Counted from the stretch's first letter, positions 25,501-31,222 are shown. The stretch: 64,000 nucleotides of DNA from Paracentrotus lividus (GCA_940671915.1 CALNVZ010003433.1:18820051-18884050), one strand, 5' to 3'. Made by a program: numbers and translations. The notes: generated by a model from the sequence alone, not told the origin.

Positions 25501-28177
25501 CTATGTCTCCATCTTCAATGTGAATTGATCATTTGATTTATTTCTTCGTAATTTGAAGATATTCCATCTGTTTTAGCATATTGAAGTAATCCTTAGATAC
25601 TGCTGAGTATCTAAGAAATTGTATTTGCATTCTCACAAATATTTCCTGTAATCAATGATGATTTCTTAATAATTTTTTTAAATTATAGATTTATGATAAT
25701 ATTCATGGAAATACTGTTAAAATTTTCAGAGGAAATTAATTCCATACATTGAAAAACTATTAATCAATTTCTTTCCATTTTCCTGTTTCTTTTTTATTCA
25801 GGACAAACCATCTTTGGTAGAGTTTTGTGGAACCCAGACCAGGATCTTGACCGGGCCTACAAACTCCAGATCCAGAAGCTGTTCATCTGCACAGGTAGCG
25901 ATGGGTATGTGCCGTACTACGACCCGTCTGGTACGGTCTATGAGGAAGGACCACAGTTTGGATGCATGCAGGATACAATCAATCTCAAAGAACGATTTCT
26001 ACTCCTGGTGAGTGATGATTACAAATGTTGATCTTTAGTTTTTTTCAATAAAAATATATAATATGAGTAATTATATGTACAGGTAACTCTGCCTTAGTCA
26101 AATCTGTTAGGACTATACAAATCTGTTCGACTTAGGAGAAATTTTACTTATGAGAGACCTGTGAATAACACATGCCTTGTATAATCTGGACTGAAAAATT
26201 GCTTTGACTTAGGTGTTTATTCGACTAATAGAAGGTTGACTTATGCAGAGTTGACTGTATTTCATAATAAGACAAATAAACAAGGTATTCTTTTTAAAAA
26301 GAGAGGTCTTATTCAATCAGGACGAGACTACTATACTTTTAAATATGAAATATTAAAACATTGTTGAAATGATATTTCAAAAATTAGCTAATTTGAGCTA
26401 TGTTCATTTATTTATTCATTTATTCAAACATATTTAAACAAGATAACAACATCAGAGTTAACAATGTAAAGAGCTGTTTTACACTTGGTAATCTAGTAGA
26501 TTAGTTTAGTGCAGCAAAATATAAACACCCATGATTATGTAAGAGTACTGAATCAATGCTGATATAAATTGTTTGCCTCTTCTTAGGATCGTGGAAACCC
26601 AGATGCAGTCCACCCAGACTTTAATGATGTTCCGTTTGATGCCAAGTTTGCAGCAAACTCTGCACCGTATGAACTAGTCAGTCAGATGCCAGGAGTGGAC
26701 GGGTTTACGATGAATGTGGATCCGTTGTATAAGGTAAGTAAGACTTGTGAGATGGTAGTGTTAGGGTTTGTGGTAGATTTGATAATGGGGTTTGTTGTAA
26801 TGTTGGAGATGGTGATGTTGATGTTGGTGATGTTGATAGAATTGAAGACGATGATGGTGGTATTGTTAGTAATTGAATGAGTGTGATATTGGTGTTGGTA
26901 GAATTGGTGATAGAATGTTAGAGGTGGTGATGATGTTGATAGAAATGATGGTGATGGTTGAGTAAGTGAGATGATGGTTTTGGTAGAATTGATGATTATG
27001 GATGTTGTAATGCTGGAGGCAGTGACTGTGATGGTGATGTAGGTGATGTTGATAAAATAATGGTGGTGATCTTGTTGGTGGAGAAGGTTGTGTGATAATA
27101 ATGAAAGTCGTGATGATAGGTCAATGGTGATGGTGGCTCTGGTATTGGTGGTATTAATGGTTGTAGTATGATGTTGGTTGTAGTGTGATGGGAATTTAGA
27201 TGGTAGAAATGATGGAGGTGTTGATGATAGTAGTCCATGATGGGTAATGGTGGTTTTGGTTATGATGGAGCTTGGGGTGGTCATGGTGGTGATAAAGGTA
27301 ATGGTTAATAGTATAATGTAGTAAGATTGGGATAGTGGGATTATACAATACATGCTCAGTTTCCTTGTAGATCATTATAATGATGATTGGTTGCAGGTTA
27401 GAGTAACCATAGTGATTATGTGATTATGAGAATTATGTAATGATTATGGTAGCAAAGAAATTAAAGGATGAAGCTAGTTCTTATAATAATAATATTAAAT
27501 TGAGTATTGTGATGATTTGAAAAGTGGATTTGGGAGCTAGAACAAAGATGAAAACTACTCTATATTCTCTAATCTCTTTTATTTCTTCTTTATCATAAAA
27601 CCCTCAGGTTAATTCTGGTCATCAATGGTACATGCAAGTGGTCTATACCATAGGACCCACCGACGGACCACCTCGATACAAGCGCTCAGTAATGGGTGCT
27701 ATCAACAAACGTGCTGCAGGTTCCCAGACTCCAAACGGGACCAACATGCATCCACTCTTACTCAGCGAAGAAGACCTCAACGCCAGTTCAAATCAGGGTA
27801 TAGATTCAAACATTACAACCATCGCATCAGTATTAGTGGCTTTCGTTCTCGTAATATTCATCATTATCTTTATTGTGCGGCGGAGGAGAAGAGAGCGGAG
27901 AAGAAGGAGAGAAGTGGTCAAGACCGAACCAGTCCCGAATAACAGAGAGCGTGCAGCTTCCCGGGCGAGCCTCGCATCGGTTAAAGTGGCGTACCCTAAG
28001 TTGGATGGGGACGAAATGGAAATGGAAATGGACATTCAAAAGTCAGTCAAAGTCAGCACTTTAAATATTTACAAGCCTGATAACCTAAATAGGTCACAGG
28101 CCAAAGTTAAAAAGGTCAATTTAGAGGCTAAATATCAGGGCCAAAATACTACGGCAGAGGGTGGAACAGAAGTTTGA
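238..28177 (+). CDS. ECM3: ECM3/FREM2-like extracellular matrix protein, 3' part (31 exons)
   Basis: This is the C-terminal part (about 2,209 residues) of a FRAS1/FREM-family matrix protein, the family of sea urchin ECM3 and vertebrate FREM2. Residues 1 to about 760 are CSPG (NG2-type) repeats; their borders carry connectors such as PVNDLAP, LVNDEEP, LVNDETP, SPVDDSLP and MPVDDGTP. Residues about 763-1378 hold five Calx-beta domains. Residues about 1379-2020 are the family's C-terminal region (ICHTPV, VPHQDGMLP, LWRTGLETESVLSGRLQV). Next come a furin-type site RYKR (2043-2046), a 19-residue membrane segment (2092-2110), an Arg-rich stop-transfer stretch, and a 99-residue tail ending GGTEV. 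Known for the family: these proteins anchor basement-membrane matrix, and GRIP1 binds their C-termini. All 31 exon phases agree once one extra base in exon 13 is discounted; the total is then exactly 2,210 codons including the stop. The start lies upstream of the window. FRAS1-specific N-terminal domains cannot be checked here, so FREM2 versus FRAS1 orthology rests on recognition of ECM3. Confidence 0.93.
933..1123 (+). CDS. ECM3: ECM3-like exon 2: CSPG repeat core
   Basis: Acceptor AG 931-932, donor GTAAGA at 1124. Encodes IGSEQSNAG through FRVQDILDGVIYYVNN and FLFHVTDGENESPQFRFNIT, the usual second half of a CSPG repeat (D-I-x-x-G-x-I-x-Y, then F-x-V-x-D-G). Enters in phase 1, leaves in phase 0. 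Confidence 0.9.
1124..1466 (+). repeat. Intron with (GAT)n microsatellite starting at the donor
   Basis: An imperfect ATG/GAT-rich microsatellite runs from about 1145 to 1320, starting some 20 bases after the donor. It generates long Met/Asp-rich or Ile-rich open frames on both strands that are not genes. The last 60 bases are a normal pyrimidine-rich acceptor region. Confidence 0.85.
1467..1703 (+). CDS. ECM3: ECM3-like exon 3: CSPG repeat
   Basis: Acceptor TACCAG, donor GTAAGC; 79 codons in phase 0. Encodes the inter-repeat connector LVNDEEP, then PEGEGVIIANV, FAQDLDTPTEDLLFEI and PQHGNLRR, the canonical first half of a CSPG repeat. Confidence 0.92.
2032..2212 (+). CDS. ECM3: ECM3-like exon 4: CSPG repeat end
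   Basis: Begins in phase 0 after TTCACAG. Encodes DVLQELIIYVHDGSDVNSDT and a repeat end LVNDETPRL. Donor GTAGGT at 2213, phase 1. Confidence 0.9.
2660..2848 (+). CDS. ECM3: ECM3-like exon 5: CSPG repeat
   Basis: Acceptor AAAG at 2658-2659, donor GTGAGT at 2849; phases 1 to 1. Encodes ITPDSLRATDIDSEDAQLLF and the later NFRQNDINNG, the CSPG pattern of a D-x-D near the start and D-I-N-x-G before the next strand. Confidence 0.9.
2849..3391 (+). other. Intron between exons 5 and 6
   Basis: AT-rich, with C and T homopolymers at about 3314-3339 and a good polypyrimidine tract before the acceptor at 3390-3391. I see no further element. Confidence 0.6.
3392..3511 (+). CDS. ECM3: ECM3-like exon 6: CSPG repeat end
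   Basis: Small 120-base exon, phase 1 to 1. Encodes GYIQYVHDLSEPAGTVVIKF and SFIITVL, the end of a CSPG repeat. Donor GTACGG at 3512 is weaker than its neighbours and leads straight into a GAT microsatellite. Confidence 0.88.
3512..3870 (+). repeat. (GAT)n microsatellite directly after a splice donor
   Basis: About 350 bases of imperfect GAT/ATG repeat start within the first dozen bases of the intron. One frame reads as an Asp-rich protein joined to exon 7, but the Asp-rich part is intronic repeat. Confidence 0.9.
3925..4229 (+). CDS. ECM3: ECM3-like exon 7: CSPG repeat
   Basis: Acceptor CCACAG at 3923-3924; the next AG two bases on would break the phase. Encodes EDRIPPRILANQPLTVDEG, TDTLSATDDDSVPGNLMYY, then QADLAAGAISYIHTSP and FTVDDGSNQ: almost a complete CSPG repeat. 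Enters phase 1, leaves phase 0. Confidence 0.92.
4624..4764 (+). CDS. ECM3: ECM3-like exon 8: CSPG connector and next repeat start
   Basis: 47 codons in phase 0. Encodes VTQTFYINISPVDDSLP followed by LGMRVQEGVRKTIT and KAIDLDTA. Donor GTAAGT, acceptor TTTCAG. Confidence 0.9.
4765..5436 (+). other. Intron between exons 8 and 9
   Basis: AT-rich intron. At about 5290-5375 there are two tRNA-like pieces facing each other (AGTGTAATGGTTACAG and the reverse of AATGGTCTAGTGGTACAG); this may be a decayed SINE, but it is too weak to call. Confidence 0.4.
5437..5685 (+). CDS. ECM3: ECM3-like exon 9: CSPG repeat
   Basis: 83 codons in phase 0. Encodes FTVFTQPVHGTVDF, FSMADIYENRISYNHDGTN and DQFQFMVSDGTN, the strand pattern of a CSPG repeat second half. 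Donor GTACAT at 5686 is non-optimal. An acceptor one codon later is possible but less likely. Confidence 0.88.
5795..5935. repeat. Small foldback repeat with GACAACTA motif
   Basis: The left part reads GGACAACTACCCTCCTGGAC; the right part is close to its reverse complement (GTTGTCTTGGGGGTAATTGTCC). This looks like a decayed inverted-repeat element in the intron. Boundaries are approximate. Confidence 0.45.
6349..6441 (+). CDS. ECM3: ECM3-like exon 10: CSPG connector
   Basis: Short 31-codon exon. Encodes IFDITVMPVDDGTPRI and LSYLEYVDD, the joint between two CSPG repeats. Acceptor TTTCAG, donor GTAAGT; phase 0 on both sides. Confidence 0.9.
6442..7128 (+). other. Intron between exons 10 and 11
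   Basis: AT-rich intron without a recognisable element or coding signal. Confidence 0.5.
7129..7279 (+). CDS. ECM3: ECM3-like exon 11: last CSPG repeat, first half
   Basis: Encodes AMGVITSRTLQTMDTDTP, LVYTVTTPPRNGYLE and TPVASFTQ. Phase 0 to 1, acceptor CACCAG, donor GTAAGA. The D-T-D-T-P and G-Y-L-E positions match the repeat consensus. Confidence 0.9.
7280..8042 (+). other. Intron with a probable decayed foldback
   Basis: At about 7550-7675 an imperfect inverted repeat is visible: TAGTCACACTGG and TGACCCCTGAATGG on the left; the reverse of CAGTCACATTGTC and CGACCCCTGACTT on the right. The rest is AT-rich, with no coding signal. Confidence 0.4.
8043..8269 (+). CDS. ECM3: ECM3-like exon 12: end of CSPG region, start of Calx-beta 1
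   Basis: Encodes EDINNGLIRYVLSSGS and SFVFDVADTHPNM, the end of the last CSPG repeat. IHFEKSHYNVSETQGTISV and LKRTGN then form the first strands of Calx-beta domain 1. This exon marks the switch from CSPG to Calx-beta; the boundary lies inside the exon at about residue 763. Confidence 0.92.
8270..8783 (+). other. Intron between exons 12 and 13
   Basis: Contains a purine-rich stretch (about 8560-8725) followed by a CAT-rich stretch before the acceptor CCCAG at 8781-8783. Confidence 0.5.
8784..9052 (+). CDS. ECM3: ECM3-like exon 13: Calx-beta 1, with a one-base frameshift
   Basis: Encodes YAIVLCSTEPASATS, NDYVEHSGQVQFEERE, KTCTIIINNDAVFEGPEDF and LLGEPSRAIVS, a clear Calx-beta domain. At 9027-9033 (GTCTCCC) one extra base puts the frame into TGA at 9039. 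Without it the frame reads on as INDIEDG to the donor GTATGT at 9053, with the phase the next exon needs. The exon is 269 bases; 268 would fit. An assembly or sequencing slip in the C run is the simplest explanation, but a real null allele is possible. Confidence 0.9.
9484..9564 (+). CDS. ECM3: ECM3-like exon 14: Calx-beta 2 start
   Basis: 27 codons, phase 1 to 1. Encodes EPSIEFADIEYHVDESAGF and FAPVIRK, the opening strands of the second Calx-beta domain. Acceptor TTTCAG, donor GTAAAA. Confidence 0.9.
9800..10526 (+). mobile_element. Probable 3' end of a non-LTR retrotransposon in an intron
   Basis: A GC-rich block (about 9820-10240) stands out from the AT-rich introns. It is followed by an AT-rich tail, GAGATAAATTTGAATTGAA, and an imperfect (GAATT)n run at 10496-10526. 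Simple-repeat tails of this kind are typical of truncated CR1/L2-type LINEs. There is no recognisable reverse transcriptase. The class is inference. Confidence 0.45.
10554..10723 (+). CDS. ECM3: ECM3-like exon 15: Calx-beta 2 middle
   Basis: Encodes GDSSTSVSAICFTVPRTATG, ESGSDYKTRG and YQVVFPQGVNTASCDIK. This is the central part of Calx-beta 2, with both of its cysteines. Phase 1 to 0. Confidence 0.92.
10724..11456 (+). other. Intron between exons 15 and 16
   Basis: AT-rich intron with no recognisable element. It ends in TATTTCAG. Confidence 0.5.
11457..11580 (+). CDS. ECM3: ECM3-like exon 16: Calx-beta 2 end
   Basis: Encodes IIDDSLYEEQEEFEIALSMP and ARASVIIDGPND. The I-x-D-D-x-x-x-E-x-x-E-x-F signature closes a Calx-beta domain. 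Phase 0 to 1. Confidence 0.92.
11581..12127 (+). other. Intron between exons 16 and 17
   Basis: AT-rich, with T runs near 11990-12010. No element is recognised. Confidence 0.5.
12128..12339 (+). CDS. ECM3: ECM3-like exon 17: Calx-beta 3, first half
   Basis: Encodes STIYFGQSNYVFGENAGTVE, VYRQGSDLSYTSMVWCAPK and PGEDFVPNANMLTFNPQQ. Phase 1 to 0; donor GTAAGA. Confidence 0.93.
12604..12975 (+). mobile_element. tRNA-derived SINE
   Basis: A tRNA-like head carries an A-box match TAGCTCAGTTG (12613-12623) and a degenerate B box GGTTGGAGTCCC (12665-12676). The body follows with CACTCCGTCCATCGGAAGAG and GACGTAAATGTTGGTCCC, a central block that I recognise from deuterostome SINEs. The tRNA-like part cannot fold as a normal tRNA and has a poor B box, so it is not a tRNA gene. 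The 3' boundary is approximate. Confidence 0.75.
13201..13348 (+). CDS. ECM3: ECM3-like exon 18: Calx-beta 3, second half
   Basis: Encodes VCRITIVDDSASPHLEGNET and VFLSSAMNSMLG, ending AIVFINDTADD. The acceptor AATGTAG lacks a strong pyrimidine tract but is fixed by phase. Phase 0 to 1, donor GTAAAT. Confidence 0.92.
13349..13700 (+). repeat. (GATTGA)n minisatellite starting at the donor
   Basis: Imperfect hexamer repeat of AGATTGAG/TTGAGA type begins about 12 bases inside the intron and continues with variation to about 13700. One frame reads as an artificial Leu-Arg repeat. Confidence 0.85.
13863..14081. mobile_element. Foldback MITE, GGGG-ATGTTTCA ends, CWG-type flanks
   Basis: Inverted ends GGGGATGTTTCACAAAGAG on the left and the reverse of GGGGGTGTTTCAGAAAGAG on the right extend inward through TTAAGTAGAC. 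Flanking triplets are CTG (13863-13865) and CAG (14079-14081), a CWG-type site with one mismatch. Non-autonomous; no coding capacity. Confidence 0.8.
14201..14406 (+). CDS. ECM3: ECM3-like exon 19: Calx-beta 4, first half
   Basis: Encodes VPTMQFLTTKVHVEEQTGVV, VIRTGDLSYESSVRCFTRQK and DDFRIVFAPGEK. Phase 1 to 0. Confidence 0.93.
14966..15122 (+). CDS. ECM3: ECM3-like exon 20: Calx-beta 4, second half
   Basis: Encodes IKNCTVRLVEDSTYESDETF and VKLTMPYGSDICDARIG, closing SLITVSDSED. Phase 0 to 1; donor GTATGA. Confidence 0.93.
15123..15689 (+). other. Intron between exons 20 and 21
   Basis: AT-rich, no element recognised; ends TCCATGCAG. Confidence 0.5.
15690..15890 (+). CDS. ECM3: ECM3-like exon 21: Calx-beta 5, first half
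   Basis: Encodes APTLQFERMAYSVREPGGQD, VIRTGDQNRTSSVRCSTRDG and SGVDYEPYSKMLRFEP. Phase 1 to 1; donor GTAGGT. The 3' end of this exon and its donor are copied again just downstream. Confidence 0.93.
15968..16120 (+). repeat. Decayed tandem copy of the exon 21 3' end and donor
   Basis: Sequence from about 15968 repeats 15838-15968 with changes: TCTGGAGTCTATGAGCC, CTCTAAGATGCTTCGTTTTG, AACCAGGTAGGTAGACTT, then TTTTCTTGAAGTTCTCAATG. It includes a second GTAGGT donor-like site at about 16026. It is not part of the open frame. Confidence 0.85.
16583..16770 (+). CDS. ECM3: ECM3-like exon 22: Calx-beta 5, second half
   Basis: Encodes GVQSIDIQVEILYNEDMEW, ETFSVILGPADPENALLGP and TVTVIDEEAAGSV. Unlike the other four Calx-beta domains, the strand facing the SVRC cysteine has no cysteine. 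Phase 1 to 0, donor GTAAGT. Confidence 0.92.
16786..17937. mobile_element. Mariner-type MITE, interrupted by an hAT-like element
   Basis: Ends CAGTCAGTCTTGCCTAAGT and the reverse of CAGTCAACTTTCCCTAAGT match the intact element at 26080-26257 (CAGGTAACTCTGCCTTAGTC). The left flank is TA (16784-16785); the right flank is TG, a decayed TA. Without the insert the element would be about 190 bases. Confidence 0.8.
16880..17842. mobile_element. hAT-like non-autonomous element nested in a MITE
   Basis: Perfect 14-base inverted ends CAGAGCTGCCAACC/GGTTGGCAGCTCTG flank about 960 bases. GAACATA occurs on both sides; the exact duplication is 6-8 bases depending on where the ends are placed. Inside, two direct copies of a TTCTTACCGCGTAAGAAA-type sequence (near 17520 and 17750) and a GC-rich block are seen. 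No transposase is visible. Confidence 0.8.
18105..18185 (+). repeat. Possible SINE 3' end fragment
   Basis: AAAGCGCTTAAAG and AGGCGCTATATAAATCCAGA resemble the 3' ends of tRNA-derived SINEs. Only a fragment is present. Confidence 0.4.
18546..18629 (+). CDS. ECM3: ECM3-like exon 23: start of the FRAS/FREM C-terminal region
   Basis: 28 codons in phase 0. Encodes VVSLMDYDNIASALDIDPSP and PLVCCT. Acceptor TTCACAG, donor GTGAGT. It matches the first residues after the Calx-beta set in the family. Confidence 0.9.
18630..19543 (+). other. Intron between exons 23 and 24
   Basis: AT-rich, no element recognised; ends CTCCCTGCAG. Confidence 0.5.
19544..20463 (+). CDS. ECM3: ECM3-like exon 24: large conserved C-terminal exon
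   Basis: At 920 bases this is by far the longest exon. Encodes PCDPHFPEYSMTR, IRYNWEVSTPLDNDGTRSPF, LDSIYFSRRFQVRCVAQP, GICHTPV, SFIANLQYI, VPHQDGMLPIVST, ICSNLIN and GWASLDHRTEMEFSFFY, all recognisable FREM2/FRAS1 blocks. It ends in phase 2 with donor GTGATT, and the next exon supplies the third base of the serine codon. Confidence 0.95.
20918..21045 (+). CDS. ECM3: ECM3-like exon 25
   Basis: Encodes STILWRTGLETESVLSGRLQ and RIWIGDNGNLVIDFKT, one of the best conserved blocks of the FRAS/FREM family. Enters phase 2, leaves phase 1; donor GTAAGA. Confidence 0.95.
21277..21419. mobile_element. Short foldback MITE, GGGGGCATTTCATCAAAG ends
   Basis: About 137 bases, nearly palindromic: left GGGGGCATTTCATCAAAG then GGACATTTTATCCGACAAA; the right side is its reverse complement. 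Flanks are CCG and CAG, a CNG-type triplet with one mismatch. The ends resemble those of the elements at 13863 and 51930. Confidence 0.85.
21592..21752 (+). CDS. ECM3: ECM3-like exon 26
   Basis: Encodes GLFVVNHHTLENYKSRVVPP, GVAFDLELLWSEGTFDSP and LWRATSSYNRK. Phase 1 to 0. Donor GTACAG leads into a purine-rich tract. Confidence 0.93.
21753..22150 (+). repeat. Long purine-rich tract in an intron
   Basis: About 390 bases of strongly A/G-rich top strand, including AGAAAGAGAGAGAAAGAG and an (AAAAC)n patch at about 22022-22048. No coding signal. Confidence 0.75.
22226..22338 (+). CDS. ECM3: ECM3-like exon 27
   Basis: Encodes DYSGDYIIELIPCTVTPTQS and PDMPIVCTAHPPEK. It leaves in phase 2; the next exon completes the lysine codon. 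Confidence 0.92.
22480..23249. mobile_element. TTAA-flanked element (piggyBac-like ends), copy 1
   Basis: TTAA at 22480-22483 and 23246-23249 flanks ends CCCTAACTAGGCCGGGG and its reverse complement. A 32-base G run follows the left end. The interior (CATGATTTCATGTACAAAG, TCAGCTAAAATTCATAAATG) is shared in opposite orientation with the elements at 40254 and 42043. Non-autonomous, about 762 bases. TTAA plus CCCT ends suggests piggyBac; Kolobok is the alternative. Confidence 0.88.
23496..23662 (+). CDS. ECM3: ECM3-like exon 28
   Basis: Encodes KFVVPIAFQQTNRPVPVVYS, LNTEFHLMNNEKVF and SMTLGEMDYKGAFSK. Enters phase 2, leaves phase 1; donor GTAATT. Confidence 0.93.
23663..24110 (+). repeat. Long polypyrimidine tract in an intron
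   Basis: From about 23710 to 24110 the top strand is mostly C and T (repeated TTCCTTTTTCCTC, CTTCTTCTTCTTG types). It produces Ser/Phe-rich frames that are not genes. Confidence 0.75.
24111..25801 (+). other. Long intron with a diverged direct repeat
   Basis: AT-rich. Two related segments follow each other at about 24548-24712 and 24716-24840: TTATGTTGTTTGCAGAGATA against TTATGTTGTTTACAGAGATA, then TAATAGGTTACAGCT against TAATAGATTACAGCT, then TGTGACAAAAG in both. No gene is seen. Confidence 0.55.
25802..26007 (+). CDS. ECM3: ECM3-like exon 29
   Basis: Encodes GQTIFGRVLWNPDQDLDRAY, LQIQKLFICTGSDGYVPYYD and FGCMQDTINLKERFLLL, a conserved family block. Phase 1 to 0, donor GTGAGT. Confidence 0.94.
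26078..26259. mobile_element. Mariner-type MITE with TA flanks
   Basis: Element 26080-26257 between TA dinucleotides. Ends are CAGGTAACTCTGCCTTAGTC and the reverse of CAGTCAACTCTGCATAAGTC. Same family as the interrupted copy at 16786-17937. Confidence 0.8.
26587..26733 (+). CDS. ECM3: ECM3-like exon 30
   Basis: 49 codons in phase 0. Encodes DRGNPDAVHPDFNDVPFDAK, NSAPYELVSQMPGVDGFTM and VDPLYK. Donor GTAAGT. Confidence 0.94.
26734..27607 (+). repeat. Intron with GTT/GAT-rich repeat from the donor
   Basis: Imperfect GATGTTGATG/GGTGGT repeat runs from about 26745 to 27320. The 223-residue Thr/Ile/His-rich frame on the minus strand is an artefact of this repeat. The last 250 bases are ordinary AT-rich intron. 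Confidence 0.8.
27608..28177 (+). CDS. ECM3: ECM3-like last exon: cleavage site, membrane segment, tail
   Basis: 190 codons including stop TGA at 28175. WYMQVVYTIGPTDGPP ends the ectodomain. RYKR (27674-27685) fits a proprotein-convertase site. A short linker contains NGTN and NASS sequons. The membrane segment 27821-27877 (IASVLVAFVLVIFIIIFIV) is followed by an Arg/Glu-rich stretch. The cytoplasmic tail holds MEMEMDIQKS and YKPDNLNRSQ, ending AEGGTEV. T-E-V at the C-terminus is a class I PDZ ligand, in line with GRIP1 binding known for FRAS1/FREM2. Confidence 0.95.
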   Translation, partial: VNSGHQWYMQVVYTIGPTDGPPRYKRSVMGAINKRAAGSQTPNGTNMHPLLLSEEDLNASSNQGIDSNITTIASVLVAFVLVIFIIIFIVRRRRRERRRRREVVKTEPVPNNRERAASRASLASVKVAYPKLDGDEMEMEMDIQKSVKVSTLNIYKPDNLNRSQAKVKKVNLEAKYQGQNTTAEGGTEV

Positions 28178-30346
28178 CCCCTGGTTAGTATAATATATGA
28201 TTGCCTTCTTTTTGTTTTTTATTTAGATTGTTGAAATATTTAGTGAAGTTATTTAATTATTATTATTAGCGTTCTATACACTACTGCCAAACTTGTCCAA
28301 GTAAGTTTTTTTATGTTTATATTTCTCTCTTCAGCTATCAAACAGTCTAGCTATGATCGGGGGAAACACCGTTAGTAATTACATAGCTGGGAATGTATTT
28401 ATAGAATTTTTTAGATTGTTTTCATTTTGAGGTTACTTTTGAAATACTTAATTCTTTTTTTGAAGTTGTAGATTTGTGTGTTAATGCTTAACAATTGATT
28501 TCTTATGTTTTTCTACCTCTTGCTAATATATCTTCTGCTGAGGGCTAGAACGGCTTTATATCGTCTTTTTACACATCAGTGCCCTTCTGTCTCTCAGGAG
28601 AATATATGTGATATTTGTGCTGCAGATATGTGACCAGGAAAATACATTGCAGGAACTGAAAAGATTTGAAAGCTACATAAAGCTCATCAATCTGTGAATG
28701 TGTAGAGTGATATTAACAGTGGTAATCAGCATATTACACTCCTTTAATATCTCACTGTGCATCCAAAGAGTATTGATTATTACCCCAGATCCAACTACAG
28801 CTGCCCTGAAAGACCGATATAAGCATTCAAGGTATAAGGCATTGTTCTTCAATTTTAATTTAAATCCCCAAATTAGGGTGTAAAACATATTTAATTTGAT
28901 ATTTTTATAGTAACCATTGCTTTGATAAAATGTCTCCCTTTTTTAATTTCAAGTAAAAAAAGAAAAAACAAGATTCAGATGAACATTGTAAATTGTTTTA
29001 ATCCTTTGCATTCACAGATTACCTGCTTTAGAGCGAGAAGGGTACTCATTTAATGCCCTTCTGAATCTGAACATAAAGTGTGGTTATTCAAATCGTGCTG
29101 CAGATTATTGTGCCTTATATAATGCAACTATTCCCTAAGCACACTTGATTTCCTATATCTTCTAATCAATCATTAAATTATGTGAGATTATCCATGTCAA
29201 TCATAATAATGCAAGCTCTTTTGATAAATAGAAAAGATATAATTCTTCATATGTACCTTTGAAATATAATTTTTGATACTCGACAATGTGATTCTGTTGA
29301 GCCAGTATGAAGTACATTCATTCTTCATTTAGAGCATTAATATATAGAACGGATTATCTATATGTTGCGATATTTATACAAAGTAGGTGTACATGTTTTG
29401 CTTATCAAGATATTTTCTGAGTTTTGTTGTACACATACATGTGTGTATGACGTGAGTACGTATATATTTAATAATGATAGATGAGGCCATGTTTTCGCGT
29501 TTTTATCTTGTTTTTGTCGTAAAACGAGAGAAACTTTTCGATGGTGCTATGCGAATCAGCAAAATGGGTGCTTGTTCTTGTAAATATCATGTCCATTTTT
29601 TATGTATGTAGGTCTGTGAGATAATGAGAGTAAGTTATTCAATAGCTGTTATGAGATGTTAACATTATTATACCGTGGTGTAAAAAGTATGTACACTTGA
29701 TTTAGATATGAGACTGTCGCAAGGAAGTATCGCTATTCAAATTGACTGTAGTATACATTGATTATGTTTGATATAATTAGTTTATGTTTACTTCTTTTTT
29801 CTATGATTTCTTTCCAATTCTCTACAAACATTTATCAGTCTTTTTATAGACCTTGAAATTGTGTATGATAACTTCTGCATTTCTTATCATTATGGTGCTC
29901 CAATTAAAAAGAAGATGTGAAATTTTGTGTCAGAAATGTCCTATGTATTTCAAATATGAAGCTCATGCTAAGGTCACAATTGCAATATATTTGTTGGAAA
30001 GCAAACAGTTTTGTAGGGTTATCTGTAATGATATATAAATGTATTCATTTAATTGCTAATATAGATAGGGTTTTTTGTTGTTGATATTAATTGATTTAGT
30101 TTTAGTCCCAACCCAACCTTAAATGCTTTTCACATACAATGAGTTTTGTGGTTGTAATGGTCCCACCTATTAAAAGTTCCTTTCCATCCTATTTCCCTGC
30201 TTTGTAAAATGACTCATCAGTACTTTGATACCACCCCCATCATAATAACATTGATTCATAACCGATGAAGCATTATTGTTGATTCGATGTTAGACTTGTC
30301 CTTAGCCTTTCACTTCCCAATCATTATGATTTAGAAGACAAGAAAG

Positions 30347-30352
30347 AATAAA
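30347..30352 (+). promoter_or_regulatory. Candidate poly(A) signal
   Basis: AATAAA in sense orientation 2.2 kb after the ECM3-like stop codon. Not supported by transcript data. Confidence 0.3.
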
Positions 30353-31084
30353 ATCCAAGTGGAACCCTCTCAAACTCTATATTCTCAAGTCTATATTACT
30401 TGATTTTATCATTGAATGATCTGAAATAGAGGTGTATGATTATGTTTGATATGATTTTTTTATATACTTAGATTTTATTTTCCTTTTTTTAATACTAAAT
30501 TATTACTTCTTTGACTGTTGATTTGTAGCAATATTATGATAAACACCTGAAGAACTGTTTTTTTTTTAAAGCTGAAGCTGGCTATAGGATAAGTTTTTTT
30601 TTTATTGTTTAGCCCTTACATGTATCAATTGAGAAAGATTATCATGAATCTCTCTGTTCAAATTTGAAATGTAATCCATTAGAAATCTTCTATTATTTAT
30701 TACTATCATAGCAAAAAGACAAGTTTGCAAATATAACTCTTTTTTTTTCAGTCATACATGTAGATTGCTAGTACATGCATCTATCTCTCTCTTTGTTTTT
30801 CTTTTAAATTTGTTTGATTGTACACATACAATGTAGGAGCGAATAGGTACAATGTGAAAGCATTTTATGTTTTGTGCTTGTTTTTTGTAAGTTTTACAAG
30901 TACATGTACATTCATGTTCAACAATCTCAGGTATCAGATCAGTTGTCTGGGGGTACACTATTTTATTTTATTTTATTAGTTTAGCTTGCAAGGAAATGCT
31001 CTTAATATTTTCTTCTATGTGAGCTTGCTATATTGCTCTTAGATTTTAGAAGCCTACTCTGTTAAATTCTTGTGTAGCTTGTTA

Positions 31085-31222
31085 TACAGTCCACTCCCTT
31101 ATACTGGAGACATATGCACATAGAAAGCATTGTGCTCACATTTCAATGTGGACCAATCAGAATTGCTTCTTTATAACAGAATTTCACTGTATCTGTTCTA
31201 GTTGTAATGGGAGTGTACTGTA
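31085..31222. mobile_element. Mariner-type MITE with TA flanks
   Basis: Element 31087-31220 (134 bases) between TA dinucleotides. Ends are CAGTCCACTCCCTTA and the reverse of CAGTACACTCCCATTA. Confidence 0.75.

Noticed and set aside
26682..27353. 223-residue Thr/Ile/His-rich frame on the minus strand
   Set aside because: Produced entirely by the GTT/GAT repeat in an intron; it overlaps exon 30 in antisense and has no domain pattern.
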